Positions 13,901 to 27,046 of a stretch of DNA of 64,000 nucleotides are shown one piece after another. The number at the start of each line of letters is the position of its first letter. The first letter of the stretch is position 1. The stretch lies in NCBI GenBank assembly GCA_026874595.1, contig CM049317.1, forward strand, positions 69,523,618 through 69,587,617. Reading direction: 5' to 3'. The notes under the pieces are model-generated. The model was not told the DNA's origin and did not search any database. It saw nothing but the letters and a program-made list of their open reading frames with translations. The translations under genes and the position numbers were made by a program. Source of the stretch: Sipunculus nudus (lineage: Eukaryota > Annelida > Sipuncula > Golfingiida > Sipunculidae).

Positions 13901-15257
13901 AGACAACTACTCTTTCGCTGCATATATACATATTCAAACTAACATAGTCCGTATACTTATAAGTCACCATATGGCGGTACCTGTATGCCGTTGTATGTGA
14001 GAATCGAAGATTCTGCCAACCGTTATATTTCTGAATCATACTCGTCTTACCATCAGGCATTAGCAACTGGTACAACGAGGCTGGTAGCCAGTACCACCTG
14101 TCATCGCCAAGCCGAACTAAGGGTGTTTCCAGTGACGTTAGCAGTTGACGTCATTGGTGTATCTTCCTTAATTCCGCTGCCAACGTAGGGTGTAGCATTC
14201 TTATTTTATGAACTGCCCACTAGGACGTCATTGCCGTCCCTGTCGCAACAATACTTTACCTTGACCTAACGAGTGACGTAAAAATATGCAAATGAGAGAA
14301 AATCACCATCTTCTTCAGCTGACTTTGTGACGCACTAATACGCAAATAAAACAGGGAGTCTAATTTAGTAAGTTAAAAAACAGCATAAAAGCGGTCAAAT
14401 ACCAGTTATAATATGCCGCTTATATGTAAATATTCACTTGATATAACATGAATATGAACCAGTATTGAGCCACGCTTTGTTTTACATATTAAATGACGAT
14501 ACAACACTGGCATATCTAATATATGTAACAGTTATCTAATCATTCATATCGCAAGAACTGAAGTTGAATACTAGTATTGCATCATTAAGCATTTTCTAAA
14601 GATTCTCGTTTAAGATCACCTTGCCAAAAGAGTCGCCCTCCATCCATGCATGCTCTGACGTTAAAGCAATTACTCTTTTTCTGACACCGGTTTCATAATT
14701 GAACGAGAAACCTTTTTTATCGAACGTAGAGTCACATGTGCATCCTTCACGACATTACAGCGTCTGAAATGGTAATTGAGTCATGTCTGTAAAACCACGG
14801 CCCGCCAGGCAGGATCGCATCCACGTAATCATTTACGTAATTAAGTTTATACGAAACCAGCGGCTCCCCCATGGACCTATATATTAGCCAATTTCTGTCC
14901 ACGTGGTTAACCATGGCCGGTTGTTTTTTGCTCTATTAATTATGAACCTGAAGACCAACTCCTTATACCTGCCATAAAATGTGTCTAAAAATGGCACAAT
15001 TGCGTATTCTAGTGAATTAATTTATCTTGTTTTGCGTATCTTGCCTGCGTGAGGTAAATGTTAAATCCGATCATTACTCAAAATAACTAAGGCACACACC
15101 ACCGCCATTTTAACTCACCTCTCACATCAGGTACGTCAGCATAGGAGGAGGATGGGGGTATATATCTCCTCCTCCCCGACACTTTTTGAAAGGGGGGGGG
15201 GGGGGGTGGTCAATGTAATCATCCCCCCTTATTTAGATAATAATATTCATATTGTTA
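10981..15257. other. No gene seen: non-coding
   Basis: AT-rich. A CRE octamer lies at 14146 and G15 at 15192-15206. A minus-strand GC-richer stretch at 13390-13490 stays open in several frames but has no convincing splice borders. Confidence 0.55.
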
Positions 15258-16046
15258 CAGGTGCTCTTTTTATTATGTGAAACGGACGTAGCTCCTGTTG
15301 TGGCGCTCGTGTCTGGCCGCGTGTTACATTCAATGTGTAATCCGTACTGGTTGGACTCTCGTTGTCATGTCAGCCTTGAGCTTTCACGCCTGGTCGTGGG
15401 TCACGTGATGAGCCTGGTGTGTGGAGATATACAGCGCTGTTCTTTCTAGAGAATTCCTGAAACGCGTGTTTACTGTTGAGTAGGGTCCTTATAGACTGTT
15501 CGAGGAGTGGACAATTCCCGGCTTGGAGTGTGAAGGTATATAAAGGGACTGTTTTTAGAGCGGAAGGGCAGAGAGCAGAGCAGATACCAGCGGACGCAGA
15601 AGCGTGTGTCATGACCTTATCCGACGAATGCGGCAATTAATGATTTTCAAGAACTTTCTCCTGGATTTTATACATTTGGACTTTAGTTTACTTTCTGTAT
15701 TGTTGCAAGAACTTTCCACTTCATTCTCCAAGACTTTACATTCAAAGGACTTATCGTTGTGATGGTGTTGGTATCGAGGTACTGTACCATTATCTTTCTG
15801 TGTGATTTAGTGACTTGTTGCTTTAACGCTGTTTAACTGTATAATTGTATTGATTTGGTGTATAGTATTGTTAGGGTTGTTTTAGGAATAAATTATAGTT
15901 ATTTGTCAACAAAGAACCACTGATTCTTCATTCATTCCCCTAGACATTTCACGCTGCCTAGTGTTACAGAATCAGATTTTTTTATCTCCATTACAAAATG
16001 TGTATTCATCACGCATACGTGATCTGTTTATATTAGGTTCCGTAAC
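15258..16046 (+). mobile_element. LTR-like element copy B (~0.79 kb, solo)
   Basis: This is the most complete copy together with C. It runs from CAGGTGCTCTTTTTATT to GGTTCCGTAAC, with TATATAAAG at 15537 and AATAAA at 15887, so a transcript of about 0.33 kb would fit between promoter and signal. This resembles U3-R-U5 order. No gag-pol is adjacent. Confidence 0.65.
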
Positions 16047-16052
16047 AATATA

Positions 16053-16655
16053 TTGCAACTGAAATATTCTGATCATTAGAATTATAGACGTTGGTTGCAT
16101 TAATGAGTTCACTATATTTTTGAGATAATCACATTTATATATTACAAATGGAATAAACTAATAATTAGAATTATAGACGTTGGTTGCATTAATGAGTTCA
16201 CTATATTATTGAGATAATCACCTTATTATATTGCAAATGGAATAAACTAATAATTAGAATTATAGACGTTGGTTGCATTAATGAGTTCACTATATTATTG
16301 AGATAATCACATTGATATATTGCAAATGGAATAAACTAATAATTAGAATTATAGACGTTGGTTGCATTTATGAGTTCACTATATTATTGAGATAATCACA
16401 TTGATATATTACAAATGGAATAAACTAATAATTAGAATTATAGACGTTGGTTGCATTAATGAGTTCACTATATTATTGAGATAATCACATTAATATATTG
16501 CAAATGGAATAAACTATTAATTAGAATTATAGACGTTGGTTGCATTAATGAGTTCACTATATTATTCAGATAATCACATTGATATATTGCAAATGGAATA
16601 AACTAATAATTAGAATTATAGACTTTGGTTCCATTCATGAGTTTACTATGAAATA
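16053..16655 (+). repeat. 89-bp minisatellite, ~6.5 copies
   Basis: ATTATAGACGTTGGTTGCAT recurs at 16081, 16170, 16259, 16348, 16437, 16526 and, with changes, 16615: exactly 89 bp each time. It starts directly after LTR copy B. Confidence 0.95.
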
Positions 16656-16711
16656 TAATATTTAAATCTAGATTATGGTTAACTTATACAGGAATCATAA
16701 TACCCTTTTTT

Positions 16712-17860
16712 AGCGAACATGTGAGCTTTTGCGATGGCGCGGCGTCGTCCGTCCGCCGTCCACCGTCAAAGGTTAGCTAACCGCCGTCCATGGCTGTAAG
16801 TCAGAAACTGTCGGAGCTAGCAGCTCCAAATTACATGTTAGAATTAGTCACATGTGAGACTTGGTGCCCTAAAGCTTATATTGGGTATCTGCATTAATTA
16901 AGATTCTATAGAGAAAAAGCTTAAAAACCTTTAAAAATCTTCATCTCTGAAACCATCCAGCCAAATTGTCCAATATTTCACAGAAATGTTCCCTGGAACA
17001 ATCTCTCTCAAGTTTATTCGAATGGTTTTAGTTCAGTGATTTTTGACCGAGTTACAGGAAGTTGAACCTAGTCATTTGCTTGCTAAAATTACAATCTCAG
17101 AAACGGCTGGAACTATCATGATCAAATTTGATGTTAATGTTAGTCACTTGAGACATATCTGAAATTGAGGTATTGGTGGCGCCACCTGCGTTTGTCTTTT
17201 TGTACGGGGTCAACGGTACCCGAAGCATACAGAGGGCTACAAAAAAACTTCTTCTCTGAAAGCGTAAAGCCAAATTGTTTAATATTGAAAAGAAATACTC
17301 CTAGGGTAGTGCTTTTCTTAAGTTTGTTCAAATGATCTTTGTTCAATGACTTTTGGCCGAATTATGGGAAGCTGAATATAGATAGGATATATATTAGATG
17401 TTGATAATTCAAATTTGTTCAAATGGTTTTGATTCAGTGATTTCCTTAGATTTTATACAGGAAAATTAAAAAAAAGATATAAAAATCTTCTTCTTCAAAA
17501 CTTTCCAGCCAAATTGTCAAATATTTCACTTAAATGATCACTAGTACAATCTCTCGCCAATTTGTTTGAATGGCTCCAGTTCGGTGATTTTTGGCCAAGT
17601 TACAGGAAGTTTAACTTAGTCATCTGTGCAAAAAAGCATACTAAACTAAAAATCTCAGAAAGAGCTGGAGCTGTCATCATCAATTTTATGCCAATGTTTG
17701 TCACATGCGTCATATCTGAAATTGAGGTGTTGGTGGCGCTACCTACATTGATCTGGTTTTTTTTACAAGCAAAAATGTAAGTCTAGACTCTTCTAGCTTA
17801 TACTCTGCTTTTTTAAGAAAATGTAAAGCTGATTGGTTTAAAATTTACATGTATTGTTCT
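16712..17860. mobile_element. DNA-transposon-like interspersed repeat with diverged internal units
   Basis: It begins AGCGAACATGTGAGCTTTTG followed by GCGATGGCGCGGCGTCGTCC, a start typical of repeats widespread in bivalve genomes (recalled, not searched). Inside, segments with CAGCCAAATTGTC..AATATT near 16955, 17265 and 17505, and GAAATTGAGGTRTTGGTGGC near 17161 and 17720, show diverged internal duplication. No protein frame. Confidence 0.5.
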
Positions 17861-20357
17861 TTGGTATTGCTCTGTTAGTTTTATAAGAATAGATTGGGTA
17901 AATGCAGCTTTGAAGAGCAGTGTAGCCAATTGAAGGAGGCTTTCAGTGTTTGAAAGCAGATCTTGCAGCATGAAAAGTTTCAACATGTTAAGTCAAGAGG
18001 TCAATCAGTGCACCCAGGTGCAGTCCAGACATCGCCATTGCAACTGACCTGGCTCTGCCTGGTGTCCAGATAAGAGTCTAGACGTCTAGACGATGTGTCA
18101 CCCCCCCCCCCCCCCCCCCCAACCACTCTGAAAGATAAATAGATGGCAATGTCTCTCATTAATCGTTCACCTACCGTAAGACCTACCTGTCGTTAACTAA
18201 CAAACTCTGTACTAGATGTCAGCGTGAGGAGCAGTTCCATGCTGCGAGACAGATGTACAAACTGGTGAATATGAACCAATCTGGAATGTTTAATCATTTA
18301 AGAAATTGATCACTCCTGAAGAGGAAGTTTTAAAGTATAATTAAAGTTATTCAATAGCTTGTCGAAATATCTTGTAGCCAACCAGTAAAATAAGCAGATA
18401 GACATAATTAAATATGCGGTTGCGGGGGTTATATATAAACTCTTCTTACTGGTATTGTCTCTCCCCCCCCCCCCCGTCTCTCTTTCTTTCTCTTCCAGAA
18501 AGTAGCGTTCTGAATGGTTGGTTTAAATAATGGTTTATGATGTAATTACTATATTATCAACACTTGGGCTAATTCTCGTACACAGAGCATTATTCGCTGA
18601 AGAGCTATAGACGTTATGTCGCTCTGACAAACAATTTAGTTGCTAACAAAAGAATTTCAGAGCTTCGGTACTGTTGCCATGATGATGAATATCGCTATTA
18701 TACAAATACAGACACAGGTTCCAGGATCAATCAATTCATAACTACAGTCATATTCTGGAACAGGAATCAGGCATCTTAAAATGTAATTTTATATTAAGCT
18801 ATAAACCAGAAGGCCTGGATACCAGCGCCGTGTTCAGGGTCATAGAGCATTTTAATCATTATATTCCCATCGATTTACTATCGATAAATTATAGACATGG
18901 ATTCTATTGTTTGTCAATTGCCATTCTATTTTTTATTACCGGTTAATAGCGCCCTCTAGTGACCAGATTATATCAACAAACAACCTTGCACCTCGCCTGC
19001 ACTAAATAAATGGCTGGAAGCAGAATAATAAACATTGTAGTCAAAATCTGGGCCATGTACATATACCAGTACAACAAGGACGGAGCACGCCACAGAGACA
19101 AATTAAAAACACTAAAAAACTATTTCTGTAACTGTAAGACCGAGTTCATCAACCCAATCCTGTTTCTTCAGCCCGCCTGAGCAGGTGTGACGTAGGTGTC
19201 ACGTCACAAGAATGTCACGTGGCCTGTTGTATATAGGCGGATGGTTCACCATTGAAGTACGTAGAAAGAATATAATTTGGCTGTGCAATGAAAATTTCAT
19301 TAGGCCAGGGATTCCGCTTTGTTTCTGATAATTCATGTATCGTCATTCATTAATATTCATGGGTTGCGCCTGCCACCCAATCCACCTTTTTCTCTGCTAG
19401 TGAAGGAGTCCAGTGGTATTGATTCCTCAGACAGCTGCAGTGGTACGAAGCTCCAAGATAGAGAGAAACATCCAATGTATTCAAATAGTAACCGTGCCAT
19501 CAACATAGCGGGAAGACCTTGTGATTTTATATGTCTGGGGCCGACTGAGAGGGGTCGCAGAGGACGCCAAACCTTCCCAACCTAAAATTTTGGCTAGTAA
19601 AGAAATATTCGCTTAAAACCGATAAGCATCGACATATCTTGCATCTTGTGTATTTTCCCTCCCTTTCCTGCATGCTTGCTAGAGTTACGTATAGCGCCGT
19701 CTTGCATTTGTGTCACAGTATTGACAGGGGTTTATCCCCCTTTTTTCTTAAATCCAGAATCTGTTCCTTTATGTGATGTTACCTTATACCTGGGACGATT
19801 ATTCTGAGATACGTTTTTTCCAAATATTAGGAAAATCATAAACAAAGAAAAGGTTCTACCTGCATTAAAATTCCTTGGCTTTGACAATTATGAGAAGGCA
19901 AAACTATAAAAAGAAATGCCCAGCTTTTGGAACATACGGTATTTAATGTGACAATATATTTATAAATAGGCCGATCGTTTCCAAAATGTAAACCACGATG
20001 AAGCATTTATAGGTTTTTATAGCTTATCTCAAAACTTAAGCATGTCCGGTAAATTTGTACAGAAATGGAATATTTGCACGACACCTCAGTTTCATTGGTG
20101 AAGGATACTGGTCACGTGCACGGAGAACTACGATGGACTGCGGCTGATTGATTGTTTGGTGTCATATATACTGCAGAAGCCATGTCACTCGGTTACATTC
20201 CCAGAAAGGTTTTAAATCATAAACATTGGTCAGTGTCACAGAAGTGCTTCATCTCCTATTAGGCATTTAGACATCATCCACACCAGTGTCAAATATTCAA
20301 TATACAGTGATAATATTCAAATTGTAGATTATAGCGTTTCAGTCTTTCAAATTGAGT
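17861..20357. other. No gene assigned: non-coding with one open stretch
   Basis: C20 at 18101-18120, C13 at 18463-18475 and a 16-bp palindrome GTCTAGACGTCTAGAC at 18076. A plus-strand frame after TTTCTCTGCTAG (about 19400-19585) reads KESSGIDSSDSCSG ... GRPCDFICLGPTERG and stops; I cannot place it. Confidence 0.5.
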
Positions 20358-20520
20358 ATTATTCGGTGCTTATACAGTAAAGTAATTAAAATCATCCAAA
20401 GGTTTTGGAATCTTTCAGTGTCCCTTTCCAGACAGCACATTATTCGGTGCTTATACAGTAAAGTAATTAAAGTCATCAAAAGGTTCGGAATATTTCAGTA
20501 CCCCTTTCCAGACAGCACAT
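20358..20520 (+). repeat. 81-bp tandem duplication
   Basis: ATTCGGTGCTTATACAGTAA occurs at 20361 and 20442. Both units end CCCTTTCCAGACAGCACA, with a few substitutions. Confidence 0.9.
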
Positions 20521-22872
20521 TTAATGTTGTATGCTTTTGACTCTCATCCGTCTTTTCACATGAGACAATAGACCAGCATTCTTGGCTTTAATCATCTGAG
20601 AAAATACCTTCCTAAAATTAATTAAACAGCAACATTTCCTGCTTTGCCCTGTGGGTAAATAGAACAGAGGAGAGGTCATGCAGGTCGGTATTCCTATCCT
20701 TTTCACAAATGTAACGGGTAAGCAGGGCTAAATGTACATCTATGTGGTTGTACAGTATTATAGATTTAAAAAGCTGCATCCCCATTCTCGGTAATATGAT
20801 CGTCAATTCGGCCAGCCCCCGGAAGCAGGCGTAGATGATGTATGTGATTCCAGGGTATCACTCTGTCCTCGGGAGGCCACCGCAAGGTGTCGAGCTTGTC
20901 CTCCGGAGGTATCTTGATTTATGACGTGGTAATATCGCCGAGAATTCATGCCTGTTGTGTTAGATTAATCTTTTAACTTCAGCTCGTTCCCTAAGGTCAC
21001 CTGTCTTACTGACATTTCTTATATTACTTTTATAGAAAACCTGGCGCTTTGGCCCGTGTTTGACGACTATCAAACAAAAATCTGATATAAAACATTTTTC
21101 AAGAATATAGCTCCAACAAGTTTTTTTTTTTAATTTAAATTGCCTGAATGGCGAGGGGTAAGTCTGATCTAGTCTCTAGTCACCAAATTGAAAAATAAGT
21201 CCTTGATTTGCCTCAGTTAAAGAAACTATATGTCAAATGTCAAAGGTGTTTGCAAGAATGTCAAACAAAAATCCTGAAAATCATATATATGGCTGGAAAG
21301 GTTAATTACCTATACAAGTCCTAGGAAAAACTTCCCGGATGCACAGGCTCTGTGAAATTTATGAAATGTGAACTCTTACCGTTGTTCAATACAATGTTCT
21401 GTATAACAACATTCTACCACGTATATATATTCACATTAAACTTCATCTTAGATTCTCAATTTTTTGTGAAAAGAACAGTAACGTTTCATAATGATTAATG
21501 TCTGCTTTTATCGTTTAAGTGACTTATATGTAGTAATAAGCAGTCTTAAGACAAAATAATTAAGCCACTCGAAGCCCACTTCAATTAAAATTTAAGACAG
21601 AGACTCGTTCATAATGTTCTTCTATTATAAGTAGTATCCAGCTGCTCCCTTTTTAAGGCTTTTGGTGCTAAGAAAGTGCCCCGACCGTTTGCCATCCCGT
21701 TTGAAAAAAAAACAGCCCTCCTTATATTGTAATTGCCTATCAGTTACCGCTTCGTTCCAGGGAGCAGGCTGGTCCGAAGAGAATTCTTCTCTTTTTCATT
21801 AAAAGACCATGGAAATAATTGTTCTAAGGATGCCCCTTTTTCATTTATCATTTTTTTTTTGTAAATGAAGGCCAGGTCCTCAGTTATATTGCTTACTTGT
21901 TCTTTGGCCCAAATTCCTTTAACAATATTCTCAAAGATACATGTATAAGTTTTGATCATATACACCATTTCAAGAATTGAAGCATATATTTGTACTTCCT
22001 TGCAAAACTGGCAAATTTCAGGCTACGTATTTTTTTCTTTACCAGAAAAGAAAAAAAAAGAAGTCGCTCTCTAACACCATATTTTTTTCCGAGAATCCCT
22101 CGAACAATACGTTATTATGGTTTGGATATTAATCTAGAACTGCTGATTCCACTTGGTAAAGGCCATTTAAAGACGCCAATATGGAAATAATTAGCAATGC
22201 TAAAATATAACATATGTTCTATAGGATTTATTGAGCAGATTATAACATTACTAAATTTGCCCTTCCCATGGAAGGCCCCCTAGCTAACACCCATATGCTA
22301 GAATCCGGGACCGATTCATTCAGGTAACCCATGCAGGGTGCAATATGGAATGTATCTGGGCTGCACTTGGCCGTGAGGGAATTGTCACAATAATATTTTG
22401 TGTCGCACATGGTATATGAGGACGGATTTATTTGTCCAATTAGATATGTGTCATGGTTCATAATGCGGTTATGCCATTGTTTTGTGGTGCGCGCGGTCAT
22501 GCTTTTAAAATGTATTTTAGATCCAGGCCTAAGACAATTGTTTTAAAATTGAGGCCCCCCTCTTGATCCGCTACTGCGTTTGTATTTTCGTATATTTTAT
22601 TTGCCATTTCCACATCAAACTCACCCAATATCGGGATTTCTGTCTCTCATTTCATCCCTTCTCTTTTTTAGCTCCACTGTTTTAGGGCACAATTCTAAAT
22701 AGCAAGGTTTTGCAAACAAACTAAACTAGGTCACTGTGACCTTTATTCACCCATTTACGGTACCTTAGAAAGTCTCTAGAAAGTGAAAATTTCCACAATA
22801 GGCTATATTACACAGAAACAGATGGATTGATTGCATTGAAATACGGAGTGCTGATTGAATATAGAGGACTTT
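20521..22872. other. No gene assigned: non-coding
   Basis: A GC-rich island at 20810-20940 is open on both strands without recognisable protein. A minus frame at 22240-22500 has four cysteines (CDTKYYCDNSLTAKC..C) but no splice support. Repeat-like TTTTTTAGCTCCACTGTTTT occurs near 22666. Confidence 0.5.
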
Positions 22873-23700
22873 ATATATATAATATTTATTTCGCACATTT
22901 ACGTGTACAGACATAAGTAATGTGCAATAAAGTGAATAGATAACGGGGGAAAATAGTGCAAAGGCTATTGAACAGCCGTAAAATCAATAACGTGAAATTC
23001 TCTTTTCAATATAACTTTGAACAGTTTACCAAACTGCAATCGATCAAAAGCCTTTGTGGCATCCACCATACAACAATAAACGTCGCTACCCCTAGAGTTG
23101 TAATACATAGCCACTCCCTTCAAAACAGTTGCACACATAGTCGTTGAATGCCCTGCTTTAAAGGCGAACTGCAGATCACTCGTTTTAATATAGTCATGAA
23201 ACCTATTATAGATTATCATTTCAAATAGTTTTGTTATTGCACTGCAAAGCGATATCCCTCTATAATTGTTACTAGAACACTGATTACCATTTTTATTTTT
23301 GGGAATCGGCACAATAGCAGACTTTAACATTTTCACTGGTATGTGACTATGCGTAAGCAATCCTGAAAATAATAAAGATAACATTGCTTCGCAAACTGGA
23401 GGAGATTGTTTGATGTTATCGGTGTCCATGCCGATATCTCCATCCGATTTGCCATATTTCAGCATGTCAATAGCTTCCTGCACCATTTTCGCCGTAATGA
23501 TAGCGGATGAATCGCATATACCAAACCTTATTCTTCGAATGGTCTCCATTTCAATAGCATCAAGTTCAGATTTATCTGTGGGGTTACAGTTATAAATTGT
23601 CTCAAATTTATTTTTAAAGACGTCTGCAATGTCATAGGCCGTGTTTGCATTGTCAATCACAATGAGCGAGCTCTTAGTTTCAGTTTATTTACTGCAAAAG
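22873..23700 (-). pseudogene. Truncated non-LTR retrotransposon (LINE) reverse transcriptase
   Basis: An open frame of 231 codons (22965-23660, minus) contains reverse-transcriptase landmarks in order: MLKYGKSDGDIGMD (fingers), SAIVPIPKNKNG, NYRGISLCSAITKLFE, FAFKAGHSTT and motif A VDATKAFDRL. Motif C (YxDD) and everything after it are missing: the frame breaks off after KVILKRE and the sequence jumps to a short 3' tail ending GCGAAATAAA with (TA)n. The 5' part, including any endonuclease, is absent. It looks like a CR1/L2/Jockey-type LINE with an internal deletion, unable to encode active enzyme. Confidence 0.85.
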
Positions 23701-23733
23701 ACGATTTAAGTGATTTGTTCATAAGCAGCTACC

Positions 23734-24095
23734 GGCTTCTGTGGCTCAGGGGTAGAACACGGGACTGAAAGCAAAGAGATCGGGAGTTCAAATCTCAGCC
23801 GAGGCGCTGAGATTTTTCACGGTCGACCCACCACCCAGGGTGAGCGCTTTGCAGGCTTAATGGTCGTGCACTTTCGGGGGTTCCTCGATGTTATGAACCA
23901 GCAATGGGGACTATTAAGCACCCAGGGCCCGCAGGTGCAGTAGTCACCGGCCTAGTTGAGGGCACATTATAAAATTAGAGGAAGCGTGATATACTGCCCT
24001 GTCGTGTTGTCCGGAACCAGAATGGAATTCTGCAGATGTACATATGCGTATTTATGCTAGCATTAATAACGGAGGCGGTTATCTCCACACAAAAA
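23734..24095 (+). mobile_element. tRNA-derived SINE
   Basis: A tRNA-like head holds an A box TGGCTCAGGGGTAGA (23742-23756) and a B box GAGTTCAAATC (23784-23794) at pol III spacing. A body follows with GAGATTTTTCACGGTCGACC. It is not a working tRNA gene: no proper acceptor stem closes. A diverged copy lies at 46.9 kb. The 3' end is approximate, near an A8 run at about 24092. Confidence 0.7.
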
Positions 24096-26246
24096 AAATC
24101 ATCTTCGTGAAGAAGTGAAAACATTAGGACTTACCAATATTCCCAAAAGGGTTTCTTATATACTTCACTTGTACCCTATTTTACCATATTTCACACTCTT
24201 TACAGATAAATAACTGAGAGCCAATCGCCTTTGTGGCAGACATATGCCCTTCATCTAATATCGTGAAAACTGGTCTTGAAACCTCATGAGGGGAACCTAT
24301 TTTTTTTTTAATGTCCTACAAACAGGACTGGGTGTATCGGGGTGGTTTATCATTTCTTTTATAACGAACATACTGATCATAGCATTGATTTTCCGAGACC
24401 CTAACTCAACCCAGCTCCTCGGCAGATAAGAGCCCGGGGGAAGGGCTCTTCTGTAATCAGATTTAACGAGATATCGACCGATCTCAATCTAATTCTGCGG
24501 ACCACTTTCTCCATTGTGCCCAGACTCCCAGTCTGTTGGATGTGGTGTGCAACCAAGTTACGACAAATGAGCTAATTTGAATCAGAGCATCCCGAGCCAG
24601 ACAAAATGCATCATGGGACTGCCGGGAAAATGGAAACCCCAAATTTGACCTCGTTCTGAGTCAGGAAGTCGTGACAGTCCCGTCTTCTGTCGCTCTTCCT
24701 GTTCTTTCAGCTGGTGTCTGGCTGAGCCGCGTCACATGTGGGATATATTTATCTCTGTACCTGTAGCGTGGTAATGCAGGGTTCTGGATTGTATACAATT
24801 AAAAAAATTGTGCGCGCTATTCTTGTGTATTCCCCGCACTTGGTAGGGCTTTGACCGGTAATACGATTTATTCACTTTGTGACGTCATGTGATGAGGCAT
24901 CATCTATCTTTCTCCATCATCCGTCAGTCATCCGCAGCCCGTGTTTGAAAATTTTTCCTAAAGGGCTGCAGCTGTCATAACAAAATTTCATGGACGCATT
25001 GATTGTGTAAAATTAAAATAAAAAAAGTAATTTTCTGGTTACGTGCTTTCTTTGCTCTACTTGCTGTGAACTGACCTGATATTTTGTTTATATAAAATTA
25101 CTCCTCAAGCTTTAATATCTTGGTATTTCCTGTTTTATCATAAACAATGCATTGGTATTACAAGGAATCAATATTAGAGCCGCGGGGTTCCTCTCGGGGT
25201 ATTTAAGACACTCAAATTGACACACGGGTGGATAAACAATAATTAGATCATTAGACAAATTTGCAGACATACAGATAGATAACTAGGGCCTAGATAATAC
25301 TGTAGAAATCTATATAAGAGCGGCAAATACATGTTGCTATCTGACCACTGATCGAGTGGACGGTGAGAAAGCTGGTTTGAATTTCATATTGGCTGCTTCC
25401 GCCCTTTATCATGGTAACTTTTACACAAACAAATTTGAGATTTGTTGTTTAGGTATCTGATTATTCGTGAAGAGCCTTAATCCGTGACGGTCTTCCGAAG
25501 ATTTTGTGATGTCATATAAATATGATGGTGGTGGCTATAGAAAAGCGGGAGGGATTTTTCGATATAGCGGATAATTATAGATGGCTCTGACAGATATCGG
25601 TATATAAATAAATGCAGTCGTAATTAAATGAAACTGGACCCAAACGTGTTTTGGATTATTTTAAATCAATTACAATCTTTCATGATATTGAATGTTCAAA
25701 TCATACCAAAATAATGAAGTTCATTTTTTGTATGATTTTTAGGAAATATATTCATGGTATTTCATATTTTTTAGCCATTTGGTCAAATATTAGATTTTGC
25801 TCAAAAGGTGTAACCAGTGTTATTAATTTATGAAAAATATGCGTATTTTGCACAGATAGATGAAATATTTGGACATTCATAAAGGCGAGCTAATTGTTAA
25901 GCACTGATCCAACTCGGAAGCTTGCGTCATATATAACGGGTAAATGTGGGCCCTCTTATCACAAGCTAATGATAAGGTACAGTACTATGAAAAAAAAACC
26001 CTTACCGCTTTAACATGATGACTTCTGTCAGCCATCAATCACGTTACCCACACAAGCTTGCTAGCTACAAGTAGACATATGTGCGATAACGGAGAAAACA
26101 TGTTCAGGTATGTGTAACCAGAGATAAACCTATTTATTTTCAAGGATAGGCAAATCGGCTAATATATCCGTCAAAAATGATTTCTGAAGATTCTAATGTT
26201 CAAACGTTATATTGTTCAAGTGTTAAAAACTTCATATACATTGGCA
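24096..26246. other. No gene seen: non-coding
   Basis: A short hairpin AGAGCCC...GGGCTCT lies near 24428 and a CRE octamer at 24880. Nothing else is supported. Confidence 0.55.
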
Positions 26247-27046
26247 CAGGTGCACTTTTTATTGTGTGACACGGGCGTAGCTCCTGTTGTGGCACTCGTG
26301 TCTGGCCGCGTGTTGCATTTTATGTTTAATCCGTACTGGTTGGACTCTCGTTGTCATGTGAGCCTTGGGCTTTCACGCCTGGTCGTGGGTCACGTGATGA
26401 GCCTGGTGTGTAGAGACACACGGCTATGTTTTTCTAGAGAATTCCTGAAACGCGTGTTGTTCAGGACCTTATAGACTGTTCGAGAAGTGGAAAATTCCCG
26501 GCTTGGGGTGTGAAGGTATATAAAGGGGCTGTTTTTAGAACGTAAGGGCAGACAGCAGAGGAGATTCCAGCGGACATAGAACCGTGTGTCAGATTCTACT
26601 AAGACCTTATCAGACGAATGCGGCAATTATACATTTTCAAAGACTTTCTCCTGGATTATTTACATTTGGACTTCAGTTTACTTTCTGGGTTGATGCAGGA
26701 ACTGTCCACAGGACTCTCATTCTCCGAGAGTTTACATTTAAAGGACTTATCGTGGTGACTGTATTGGTATCGAGGTACTGTACCATTATCTTTCTGTGTG
26801 ATTGTATTGACTTGTTGCTATAACGCTGTTTTACTGTATAATTGTATTGATTAAGTGTATTGTATTGTTAGGTTTGTTTTAAGAATAAATTATAGTTATT
26901 TGTTAACAAAAAACCACTGACATCTTTATTCATTCCCCTAGACATTTCACGCTGCCTAGTGTTACAGAATCTGATTTGTTTTTTATCTCCATTACAAAAT
27001 TTGTGTTAATCACGCGTACGTGATCTGTTTATATTAGGGTCCGTAA
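26247..27046 (+). mobile_element. LTR-like element copy C (~0.80 kb, solo)
   Basis: Collinear with copy B from CAGGTGCACTTTTTATT to GGGTCCGTAA. TATATAAAG is at 26517 and AATAAA at 26884. The same-strand orientation of all three copies is noted. No internal retroelement sequence flanks it. Confidence 0.65.

Noticed and set aside
15252-15636. Protein-coding frames in the LTR-like copies (also at 4557-4817 and 26196-26823)
   Set aside because: The frames differ between copies and are not conserved, while promoter and polyadenylation signals are.
23734-23806. Functional tRNA gene
   Set aside because: Pol III boxes are present, but the acceptor and anticodon stems do not close; a SINE head explains it.
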